Part shown: positions 56,043 to 64,000 of the stretch, piece by piece | Numbering within the stretch: position 1 is the stretch's first letter | Layout of the letters: each line of letters starts with the position of its first letter | Assembly (NCBI RefSeq): GCF_017591435.1 | Contig: NC_059289.1 | Coordinates: 17,085,926-17,149,925, forward strand | From: Portunus trituberculatus | Taxonomy: Eukaryota > Arthropoda > Malacostraca > Decapoda > Portunidae | Direction of reading: 5' to 3' | Length of the DNA: 64,000 nt | The notes under the pieces: model-generated | Seen by the model: only the letters and a program-made list of their open reading frames with translations | The model's database searches: none | Told to the model about the DNA's origin: nothing | Made by a program: the position numbers and the translations under genes

Positions 56043-58002
56043 CCATATTTCCCGTCTCATAAGAAGCACTTTTTTTCCTGAAAAATGCCCCCAAAATCAC
56101 CCTGCGTCTTAACACTGGAAGGTCAAGTTGATAGGGGTATCTGACAAGCCCCAGCACCCCAGGAATGACATAGAAACACTCACACTCAACAAACATACAA
56201 TGTAATCCTACAATTATCATTTACTTTGATACTACACTTTGTTTAATGAAGGTACAGTATACGAAGATATCTATTTTGATACTGCACTTTTTCTGATGAA
56301 GGTAACAAGATATTTACAATACCGATTGTTATGAAGTAAATTGGTTGTTTTGATGACTCACCAACGCCATCTACACACAAACATGCCTACTAACGGTATC
56401 CTAGCAGACGTCGCAAATCCCCTTGCCTTCCCTGTCATTCAGCAGACAATACTCCTCCAAGAATGGCATAAAAGAAGAGAAGGAAAGCCTATACTGTCGA
56501 TTACAAGCTAGACGTTTTTGAATATGCAAAACAGCATGGCAACAGAGCAGCTGAGAGGCACTTCGGACCACCACCAACCGAAAAAATTATAAGAGAATGG
56601 AGGCAGCAAGAAGAGGAATTAAAGAAAACGAAAAAGAGGAAACATGGACTACGTTATAAGGAAGCAAAATTCCCACAACTTGAAGAAATCATGAAAACAT
56701 GGGTAGGTGACCACCGAAATAAAGGATACTCCGTCTCAACGAAGATGATAATGGAAGAAGCAACGAGACTGGCGGCAGAAAGAAACATACCAGCAAATGA
56801 GTTTACTGGATCATCGTCTTGGTGCTACCGCTTCATGAAGCGGAACAATCTGAGTATGAGAGTGAAGATCAGGATTGCACAGAAGTTGCCTGCAGAATAC
56901 AAGGATAAAGTGCTAGAATTCCACAAATACGTGATCAATGCTAGAAAAGAGATAAATTATGAAATGGGACAGATCGGCAATATGGATGAAGTACCGTTGA
57001 CTTTTGATGTCCCATCAAACAAAAGTGTGGAAAATAAAGGAGCAAAGAGAGTGACAAAAACAACTGGTCATGAGAAATCTCACTTTACAGTTGTTTTGGC
57101 CTGCTGTGCAGACAGCAGAAAACTTCCACCACTAGTTATTTTCAAACGAAAAACTATGCCTAAGGATAAGATCCCAGCTGGTGTTCTTGTTCATGTGCAC
57201 CCTAAAGGATGGATGGATGAGGCTGGAGTTCAACTGTGGCTTGAGAAGGTCTGGTCACAATGTCCTGGTGGTTTGTTGAAGAAACCAGCGTTACTAGTGT
57301 GGGATCAGTTTAGAGCCCACAAAACTGAAGCCACAAAGAAAAAACTCCAACAATTAAATACGAAACAAGCAGTCATTCCAGGTAGTTTAACATCATAGTT
57401 ACAACCCTTAGACGTCTGCATCAACAAGCCCTTTAAAGGTTTCGTGCGTGAGGAGTGGGGCAAGTGGATGGCTGCTGGTAACCATGATGTAACGCCAACA
57501 GGACGACTCAAAAGACCATCTATTACACAAGTCTGTGAATGGGTGAAGACGTCATGGGGTGCAGTGAAGGAAGAAGTTATAGTCAGATCATTCAAGAAAT
57601 GTGGAATAAGCAATGCGATGGATGGAACTGAGAATGAATTTCTCTATGAAGACCGTGACGCCGATGTAGATGACCCAGATTCAACTACGGAAAGTGACAG
57701 CAGCAATGAACACAGTAGCAACGATGAATTTGCAAGATTTGAGGATCAATAAATGTCTACAATTTGTTATTTTGTAACAATTATTTTAACAGTATTTATT
57801 TTATAAAATTTTGTTGATATTTTGTAATAAAGCAATATTTTGATGTTGTTATTGGTGCTGTAGAGTCGCTGACTTGGAACTGATGCTCAGGTAGGTTGTA
57901 AAACCCTCAAAACCCTCAAAACTTTTTTTTCCAAAAATTGCTTAGCTAATTATAGGGTGCGTCTTACCACTTGTAGCGTTTTATGAGACGGGAAATACGG
58001 TA
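56043..58002 (+). mobile_element. Tigger/pogo-like DNA transposon inside the gypsy RT
   Basis: Terminal repeats CCATATTTCCCGTCTCATAA (56043-56062) and its inverted partner (57983-58002; one mismatch), flanked by TA on both sides (56041-56042, 58003-58004). The gypsy reading frame continues in phase across the insertion once one TA is discounted. It carries a near-complete transposase on plus. Confidence 0.9.
56463..57752 (+). pseudogene. Tigger/pogo transposase with two nonsense codons
   Basis: A 430-codon frame from ATG 56463 to TAA 57752. Only two internal stops break it: codon 3 (TAA, 56469-56471) and TAG at 57396-57398, in the LTS*LQPLDV motif. It has an N-terminal CENP-B/pogo-type HTH (KAYTVDYKLDVFEYAKQHGN), a second HTH-CENPB region (KGYSVSTKMIMEEA, SSWCYRFMKRNNLSMR), then the DDE/D core NMDEVPLTFDVP (first Asp), ALLVWDQFRAHKT (second Asp) and LQPLDVCINKPFK (third Asp), and an acidic Asp/Ser/Glu tail. 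No frameshift is seen, so decay is recent. Confidence 0.9.
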
Positions 58003-58003
58003 A

Positions 58004-58800
58004 GTCTTCAGTAATGTTGCCAATGGGTTCTGCATGGAAAACAGTGATGGAGTTTAACTGACGGTAGTCAATGGCCATATGGTAGGACTTGTCTGGTTTC
58101 CTTACCATTACAACAGGAGAACAGTGGGGAGAGGATGAGCGTTGAATAATCTCCTGTTGAAAGAATGTCTCAACTTCCTGTTTGAAAGATGGCTGGAGAT
58201 GAATAGGGACTGGATACACCTTACTCTGCACTCGGTCGGTCGTGGTAAGGGTGATGTCATGTTCCAAGGTAGTGCAGTGACCTGGAATATCGGAAAATAC
58301 ATCCGTAAACTCACCCAAAAGGTCTTCAATATTGGAATGGTGTTCCCAGGTGAGGGCTTCTCCTATATGAGGCCGAAGGTCAGAGAAGTCTGAGGAGCTC
58401 TGTGTCGTCAGGGTGTGGAACACTTCATCGGGAAGCGGCTCCTCAATAACGGTTGGTCCATCCTTCCCAGATGCCGAGAGTGCTTCTGGCGTAGTAGCTT
58501 CATCTAGGACCTGAGCACAATGGACTTGGGCTCAGCGATGGTATTTCTTTAAAATATTAACATGGAAGACTTTAGGCACTTGGGGAACATCAACAAGATA
58601 GTCAACCTTACCCCTTTTCTCCAAGATCTTATAAGGGCCTTTCCAGGACACAAGGAGCTTGCTGGTATCACTGGGTAGCAGGATAAGAACCTCTTCTCCT
58701 GGCTTGAAGTTCCTATCTTGTGATTTGTGGTTGAAGTAGGTCTTGTAGAGGCGGCTGCTTACTTCAGCGTTCTGAACAGCAATTTTGCTGCACTCCTCCA
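58004..58800 (-). pseudogene. Gypsy integrase C-terminus (GPY/F-like) and RT N-terminus
   Basis: Minus frames: a chromatin-binding-like end of integrase with NFKPGEEVLILLPSDTSKLL and SWKGPYKI (GPY/F module, about 58640), a stop near 58535, then the RT start: LEHDITLTTTDRVQSKVYPV, FFQQEIIQRSSSPHCSPVVM and AIDYRQLNSITV. The RT is then interrupted by the Tigger element. This junction directly shows integrase leading into RT. Confidence 0.8.
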
Positions 58801-58807
58801 GTTTCTC

Positions 58808-60502
58808 TCAAAGCTCTAGGACATACTGGAAGCTGGTCCGTTCATCTTGTGGGAGTGTCTTGTCTTCCCACAGGTTGCGGAGCACGGAGAGAGGACCACG
58901 AAAGCTGCGTCCATAGAGTAGCTCGAAGGGTGAGAATCCTGTCCTGTCACTGGGAGTTTCTCTAACGGCAAACAAGGTTGGTATTAGATATCTATGCCAC
59001 TCACATGGTTTCGCAGGACTGTGCAACCTCTCGATGCGACCGTTGCCACTGGGATGATAGGGTGTACTAAAGATGGGTTTGTCTCCAAGTAGCCAATGTA
59101 GTTCCTCCATCAAGGCCGAGGTGAACTGCGTTACATGGTCGGACAGGACTTCACGTGGGATGCCGACTCGGGAAAAGATGGTGAGAGCTTTGGCCACTGA
59201 AATAGAGTCGATATCCTTTAATGGCAGAGCCTCGGGGAATCCTGTGGAAAAATCTATTAGGGTCAAGATATACTTATGACCAGCAGATGATGGAGGTGAG
59301 AGGGGTCCAACCAGATCTATTGCAACCCGAGCAAAGGGTTCAGTAACGATGGGCAGAGGCTGCAGGGGGGCTGGTTTTACTCGTCCCTTTTGAGAAAAGC
59401 GCTGGCACTTGTCGCAAGAACAGCAGTGTATTCTGATGTCAGTACCCATTCCCGGCCAGAAGAATTGGTCAGCAACCTTCTGTTCCATCTTGCTATGAAA
59501 GTAGTGACCAGCTAAAGGATTTTCATGTGCAATATTCAATACAATGGGCCGACACTTCTGTGGAACAACTAAACATAGTTTCCCCACCTTCTCTGGACAG
59601 CGTGAAGAGAGACACTTCCTATAGAGGAGAACGTCTTGGTAAAGAAACTGGAAGGTGGACTTGTTCCGGGCTTGGTCTATCTCTCCCGTTGCAGCCTTGG
59701 TGTGGGCGATGGTCAGAGTATCACAGGTCCTCTGAAGATGGCCAAATTCCTCCGGAGTGACAGACAGAGGCTGGAGATCCGGGAGATGAAGTGGGTGGAG
59801 GCGCTTCATCCTAGTGGTCGAGGCATGAGTCTCCACAGCACATACTGACAAAGTAACAAGAGGTCGAGAGTCCTGGGAGACAGAGGAAGTAACAGGAGGC
59901 ACAGAGTCTTGGGAGACAAAGGAAGTAACAGGAGGCAGAGAGTCTTGGGAGACAGAGGAAGGCTTCGCAAAACTCTGGACTGGAAGTGTTACTGCTGAGG
60001 CAGATGAGAATCCTGGAACGGAAACTAGCTCATCATAACTGAAGGTAGGATATGGTTCCTTTGGTGTACGAACCCCAGGGACATTACTTATTAGGACACT
60101 GGCAAATTTGATGGGAGCTCGAATCGTGTCAGTCCAACCTTCAAAGTAAGGACACCTGATGTAACACTGGACGATGGGAAAGGTATCAACACGGCCCAGG
60201 TAGTCAGCAACTTGACAGGAACGGCAGTTGCTAATGTCAGCATCAGGTAGAACTTCTTCTGCAACCACAATGCAGGAACAGCCAGTATCCCTAAGGATTG
60301 AAGATGTCCATAATCCATTAATGGTGCCTAAAACAAGGGGCCGAGGAACACTGTGATCAGACAGGCAAAATCCTACCATGAAAGGTTGAGATGGAGGACT
60401 CTCTTTGAAGGCACGAGGGTTCTTGGGGCACTGGGGTTTAATATGACCTAACTCACCACATCCATGACACCTGGTAGTGGAAGAAGTCGGTGAAGGTGAC
60501 AA
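58808..60502 (-). pseudogene. Gypsy zinc knuckle, protease and integrase in one frame
   Basis: 564 open codons. Residues about 10-30: CCHC knuckle (CHGCGELGHIKPQC). About 60-85: retroviral-type aspartic protease (SSILRDTGCSCIVV). About 230-260: a repeated SVSQDSxPPVT linker. About 330-385: HHCC zinc finger of integrase (H..H, CCSCDKCQ). Then the DDE core: AIDLVGPL (Asp), LSDHVTQFTS (Asp), GNGRIERLH (Glu). About 14 codons seem deleted after GRIERLH. It ends FSPFELLYGR. No RT lies between protease and integrase. Confidence 0.85.
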
Positions 60503-61400
60503 GTGAACAGGCGGTGTTTTCTTGAGAAGAGGCTTGAAGGATCATGAAGAAGACCTGAAGGAGGGTTTGCTGGTGTAGTGTGCCGATGCCCAGTCATCAG
60601 CTAGCTGCACTGCTCGGACAAGAGACGAAGGTCGGTGTTCTTTGATGAAGGTGCGGATGTCAGGATTCAGCGAAGTATCATGAACTCCTTTAGAGAATGG
60701 AAGTTTTCCGGAACTTGGGAAGCCTCTAACCAGCTTTGAAATAGACAGGTTAAATGAACTGAAAACTGGGAATAATTTTCCCCGTCTCTAATTTTAGCGT
60801 TGCGGAAATCAAGGTGATATCCGTCTGCAGTCTTCTTAAATCCTATCAACAGAGACTTCTTAAGAGCCTCATAATCTTCGGTGGTCTCAGGAGAGAGAGA
60901 TACGTATAAATCAGCAGCTTTTCCCATTAAGAGACATCCCAACCTCACAGCATACGTACTTGGTTCGAGCTGTAACAGCGCTGCCACTCTCTCAAAACGG
61001 TTGAGATAAGTAGTGATGTCTTCTCCTTGGTACACTGGTAACGTGGGACGAACAGCTACATCTGGGATGGTAACAGTGTCAGGCTAACCTTGAGCGGTGA
61101 GACGCATTTGCTCGGTTTCAGCTTCCAGCTTGGCAAGTTCTAACCTCTCTTGTCACTCAGCTTCTTCCTTTTGTGCTTGTGCTTGTCACTCAGCTTCTTC
61201 CTTTTGTGCTTGTGCTTGTCGCTCAGCTTCTCATTCTTGTCGATTAGCTTCTTCCCTTTGTGCTTGTCGCTCAGCTGCTTGCTCCTCCCACTCATGTGCC
61301 TGCTGGCTGGTGATGTAGTCCACAATGTCTGATCCTGAGAGACCAAGAGCGGCAGCCTGTTTCTGAAGTTGCTCGAAGGAAGACATGGTAGATACAAACA
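60485..61400 (-). pseudogene. Gypsy gag
   Basis: On minus from ATG about 61386 (MSSFEQLQKQAAALGLSGSD) a Gln/Glu/Ala-rich coiled region contains a 33-nt tandem repeat (QAQAQKEEAE plus a stop; about 61150-61230). The capsid-like part follows: VYQGEDITTYLNRFERVAAL, LMGKAADLYVSLSP and KTADGYHLDFRNAKI. In-frame stops lie in the repeat, near 61084 and at 60665; a further break precedes the knuckle ORF. The capsid organisation is of Ty3/gypsy type. Confidence 0.75.
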
Positions 61401-61690
61401 GAATAAATAACCCGAAAAGAAATACAACCCAACATACAAAAACACCTCGCAAAAATTGTAACCACAAAGACTGAAGAAAATCCGTCAGTCTAAACAAGTG
61501 AAATTATAAAATTGTCCACTCAGTAAACACAGCAAAAAAAGCTATGTGGATAAATAACAGCTTACAGAAATGGACGTCTGTAAGGAACTCACTTCCGGAC
61601 CTCAGACAGTGAGTGCGCACTCAAGGTGACTATATAGCTGTAAACCTTCCAAGGGCTGGAACAATAGAACAATTAATAACACATGTCAAT

Positions 61691-61708
61691 TCTGGCGAGG
61701 TCGCCACG
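61691..61708 (-). other. Candidate primer-binding site of the gypsy element
   Basis: Directly inside the 5' LTR, minus strand reads CG then TGGCGACCTCGCCAGA. The TGGCGACC start fits the 3' end of an arginine tRNA, but the match beyond eight bases is not assured. Confidence 0.35.
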
Positions 61709-62256
61709 TGTGAGAGAAACGGGAGGCCACATTCTCTCACCCTCAAAATATATGATGTTAAGCCAGGATTAATTAGACCAGCCCTTTGGAAAGGAAAACA
61801 AGACAAAACAAAATGAGTGTATTAACACTAAGAGAAAATAAATAACCAAACCACTGCTGTCATGTGCAAGGAGACGGCGTGCTGAGTCACTGGGGTTAGG
61901 CGCACCAGTGAAGATCCACTCAGCAACAAGCCAGGAAGTGAAGTCCAGAAGCTGGAGTGCGGCAGGATGACGACAGTGGTGGCAGGTAAAGATATGGAGA
62001 GAAGCAGCAGGAGCCCAGGCTGGCTGCTCTTCCAGTGAGACGAGGAACCAGCTTGAAGAGAGGCGAGGTGATCACCAAGAGACGGTGTGCTGGTGTCTGT
62101 CCTGGCCTCAAAACCAGCCTCCCATCGTAGCCTCGGAAAGGGCGGAGTCAAGGCCAGTAGCAAAGCCTCGTGGTACCGAAGCTGGCTGGGCATATAGAAG
62201 CGTATAGAAGGTAGTTAGGAAGGGAGGAAGAGCCAGCACGGCGTATCTTCCTTACA
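61709..62256 (-). repeat. 5' LTR of the gypsy element (548 bp)
   Basis: Starts TGTGAGAG and ends CTTACA on plus; pairs with 54309-54965. CpG-type substitutions account for several differences. Minus orientation is inferred from the position of gag. Confidence 0.9.
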
Positions 62257-62261
62257 GTATG
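62257..62261. repeat. Target-site duplication GTATG, right
   Basis: Identical to 54304-54308. Confidence 0.85.
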
Positions 62262-62840
62262 CCAGCCAGACATTCAGATAAAGAATCACATGTTTCTTCC
62301 TCACCATGGAAATGGTCTGCAAGCTCATTGACAACCTTCTGGAAGGCAGTATCAAGTACCATCCACAGTATCACTGGTTGGTTGTACAGTGGAGAGCGAA
62401 TTGAGGTCGGCAATGGGTCAAGCTCAGGCAGACACTAGGAACTCTAGCTGCTTCATCCTCAGAAGAGGAGAAGTCAGGGAACAGGCTAGAACTGGCTGCC
62501 AATGACACTGGAGGATCTGCTGGCTTGTCTAACTTGTCAATTGGAACATTCAGCAGGATTGATAACCATTCCAAATTGCTGCCACCCAAAGAAGATAGCT
62601 GCTTTGTTTAAACGGCACGAACCAGCGACAGACTGCTGAAAAGCACAGGCAGCCGGTGGTTGAGTACTGAAAACTTGGGAGGCCTTCCTTCACTTGACAT
62701 TGCCTTCCAGAGGGTCTCTGTCAAGTCGTTTCCTTCCCAAAGCAGGCAAGGAGGGACGCTGTGGTGTTCCCTGGCCCTTATTCCGTTCCGACAAAACTCG
62801 TCAAAAAGAACGGAGAAAGCCACGTGACACAAATACCAAA
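62262..62840 (-). pseudogene. DIRS-like gag, upstream half
   Basis: On minus: a likely start MSSEGRPPKFS (62697), SLGGSNLEWLSILLNVPIDK, SSSLFPDFSSSEDEAARVPS, then shifted frames down to the gypsy insertion at 62262, after which gag resumes at 54303. A stop near 62610 and a frameshift near 62470 are present. The assignment rests on frame continuity across the gypsy insertion. Confidence 0.6.
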
Positions 62841-63240
62841 ATATATGTCCCTGGTTGCAGTAGAGAGAGGGAAGCTTTAAGATCCTTTTTTAAGGAGCCA
62901 CCATAAGAATCCTTATACTCTGCACTTTCAAATGTCAATTAAATGTGTTTTTATTTTTAGAACAGGGAATATTAGTTGTGGGGAATGTGGCACACAAATA
63001 GGGAATACATGTATAAATATTACTGACATCATGGAAGGTATGAATACCGGCTCATACGCAGGCTCAGCCTTTTACTTGCTTGAACACGCACAGAGGTAGG
63101 TTAATCTTCCACCCATATGCCTCGTGGGATTGAATACGCCACGTGTAACATCTAGACCGAGTAACTAACCTGTATCTGTCCTTGCTAATGCAGGAAGACC
63201 AGCCTTGCTCTTACTGTAGCATCACATTCAGGAAGAATTT
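62840..63240. other. Spacer, no gene seen
   Basis: Probably includes the 5' terminal region of the DIRS-like element, but no terminal repeat was identified. Otherwise nondescript AT-rich sequence. Confidence 0.4.
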
Positions 63241-63244
63241 AACC

Positions 63245-64000
63245 ACAAAAAATTCACTTTAGTAGTTTTTTAGATCTTAAGCGAGCTTTTCACGCAGACT
63301 CACCAACTCAATTCTTGAAAAACTTGCTCGCCTAGAAGTCATTGGTCTTCAACTAAATTGGGTGAAGTCCTTCCTAACAAATAGATCCTTCTCCCTGGCA
63401 ATTGGTAACACCTACTCTAGCTCTTATCCAATCACCAGTGGTGTTCCTCAAGGTTCTCCTTCCTTATCCAGACCTATACCAAACTTGCCTCCTCCCCTAG
63501 ATGTCATGCCCTCCACTCTCTCTTCCTTCAGCATGGCAGGGAGCCACTTCATGGCCCCTTGTCATATCAAGCCCACACACCCTTTGTAGACAGAGCCCTC
63601 TCCTTCTTTGCAACTCTCTGGTGACTCCTCTCCCATTCCTTATTCTTGAAAAAAATTCTCCTCTGGGCCCTTGGTACCCTTCCTTTTCCTCAGTCTCAGT
63701 GTCCCTTCACACATCCACACAATGGTCCAAAGCCAGCTGCCCAGTGGAGGGCAGGACCCTATTCACCTCACTCCTACACTCACAGTACCAGAACCACTTC
63801 TACATCCACACCAATGGCTCCCGCCTCACTAACCCTCCATCCATCGGTGCAGCCATTTACTTCCTCTCCAGGTCCCTTGCCACTGCCTGGAGACTGCCAG
63901 CCACTGTCTCCATCACCACAGCAGAACTGTTTGCCATTAAAGAGGATCTTCAATTTGCCTTCACCCTTGCTGCCCCTTGCTCACTAGCCTTCTTATCAGA
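63245..64000 (+). pseudogene. RNase H-bearing LINE fragment (RT and RNase H), continues past the window
   Basis: Plus frames: FLDLKRAF-like start (63270), LLA.LEVIGLQLNWVKSFLT, NRSFSLAI and ITSGVPQGS, then a jump (about 63460) that skips the YADD region, then thumb-like sequence. From 63768 an RNase H: FYIHTNGSRL (the TDGS Asp is Asn), SIGAAIYFLSRS and TAELFAIKEDLQFA. The order RT then RNase H fits Jockey/I/R1-type LINEs and may be the same family as 4170-4690. It is internally deleted and cut by the window edge. Confidence 0.7.

Larger units (their letters stand above)
54309..62256 (-). mobile_element. Ty3/gypsy LTR retrotransposon, integrase before RT (Gmr1-like order)
   Basis: Two LTRs (54309-54965 and 61709-62256) both begin TGTG and end TTACA and are about 94-95% identical by eye. 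GTATG is duplicated on both sides. Between them on minus are gag with a CCHC knuckle, protease, integrase, RT and RNase H. Integrase before RT is the reverse of normal Ty3/gypsy and matches the Gmr1 type. A Tigger element (56043-58002) splits the RT. The host sequence is a DIRS gag. Confidence 0.9.

Noticed and set aside
55078..56220. Reading the first 60 residues of the 400-codon minus frame as gypsy RT
   Set aside because: 56043-56220 is Tigger terminal sequence that happens to be open in the same frame.
57305..57613. Minus-strand frame of 102 codons in the Tigger element
   Set aside because: Antisense shadow of the transposase.

Overview
This window reads as nuclear DNA of an animal, most likely an arthropod and probably a decapod crustacean. 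That is inferred from very dense (GA)n, (CA)n, (TA)n and (CT)n microsatellites, many CR1-type LINEs, tRNA-derived SINEs, and Tigger, Tc1, Harbinger and hAT DNA transposons. There is no bacterial operon structure. About three quarters is transposon-derived and nearly all of it is broken. Host coding sequence shows up at only two places.

Layout. 1-3.0 kb: a foldback repeat, microsatellites and an A-rich ~150-bp tandem array, probably intronic, because 2865-2937 (minus) is a convincing first coding exon. It has a perfect Kozak start, a signal-peptide-like sequence and a CAG|GTAAGG donor. 4.2-8.1 kb: remnants of two LINEs, one with a precise internal inversion, and a tRNA-derived SINE. 8.4-19.4 kb: two copies (A plus, B minus) of one LINE family whose ORF1 carries a PHD-like finger and an SGNH esterase. 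They lie tail to tail, and copy A sits between the two ends of a small DNA transposon. 19.4-40.4 kb: a 20-kb head-to-tail array of CR1-like LINEs (C, D, E', E, F, G, H) and SINEs, all on plus, with (CA)n at almost every junction. LINE D holds a 1.25-kb Harbinger element with 20-bp terminal inverted repeats. LINE I (40.5-44.2 kb) has the opposite orientation. 45-47.5 kb: an L2-like LINE tail, then the last two exons of a host gene on minus with matching splice phases. 47.5-50.5 kb: a palindromic MITE and a Tigger-type composite with a dead Tc1 transposase. 50.6-62.9 kb: a DIRS-like tyrosine-recombinase retrotransposon (minus) whose gag is split by a complete Ty3/gypsy element (54309-62256, 5-bp target duplication GTATG). 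The gypsy RT is itself split by a Tigger/pogo transposon (56043-58002). A hAT MITE with a perfect 8-bp duplication lies in the DIRS. 63.2-64 kb: another LINE fragment.

Most notable points. The gypsy element has the order gag-protease-integrase-RT-RNase H, with integrase before RT; this is the Ty1/copia-like order known from Gmr1-type Ty3/gypsy elements. The (CA)n-punctuated, single-orientation LINE/SINE array suggests targeting of, or priming on, (CA)n tails. The nests allow relative dating: DIRS older than gypsy older than Tigger, and LINE D older than Harbinger. All coordinates of element edges are by eye; clade names rest on motif recognition, not on searches.
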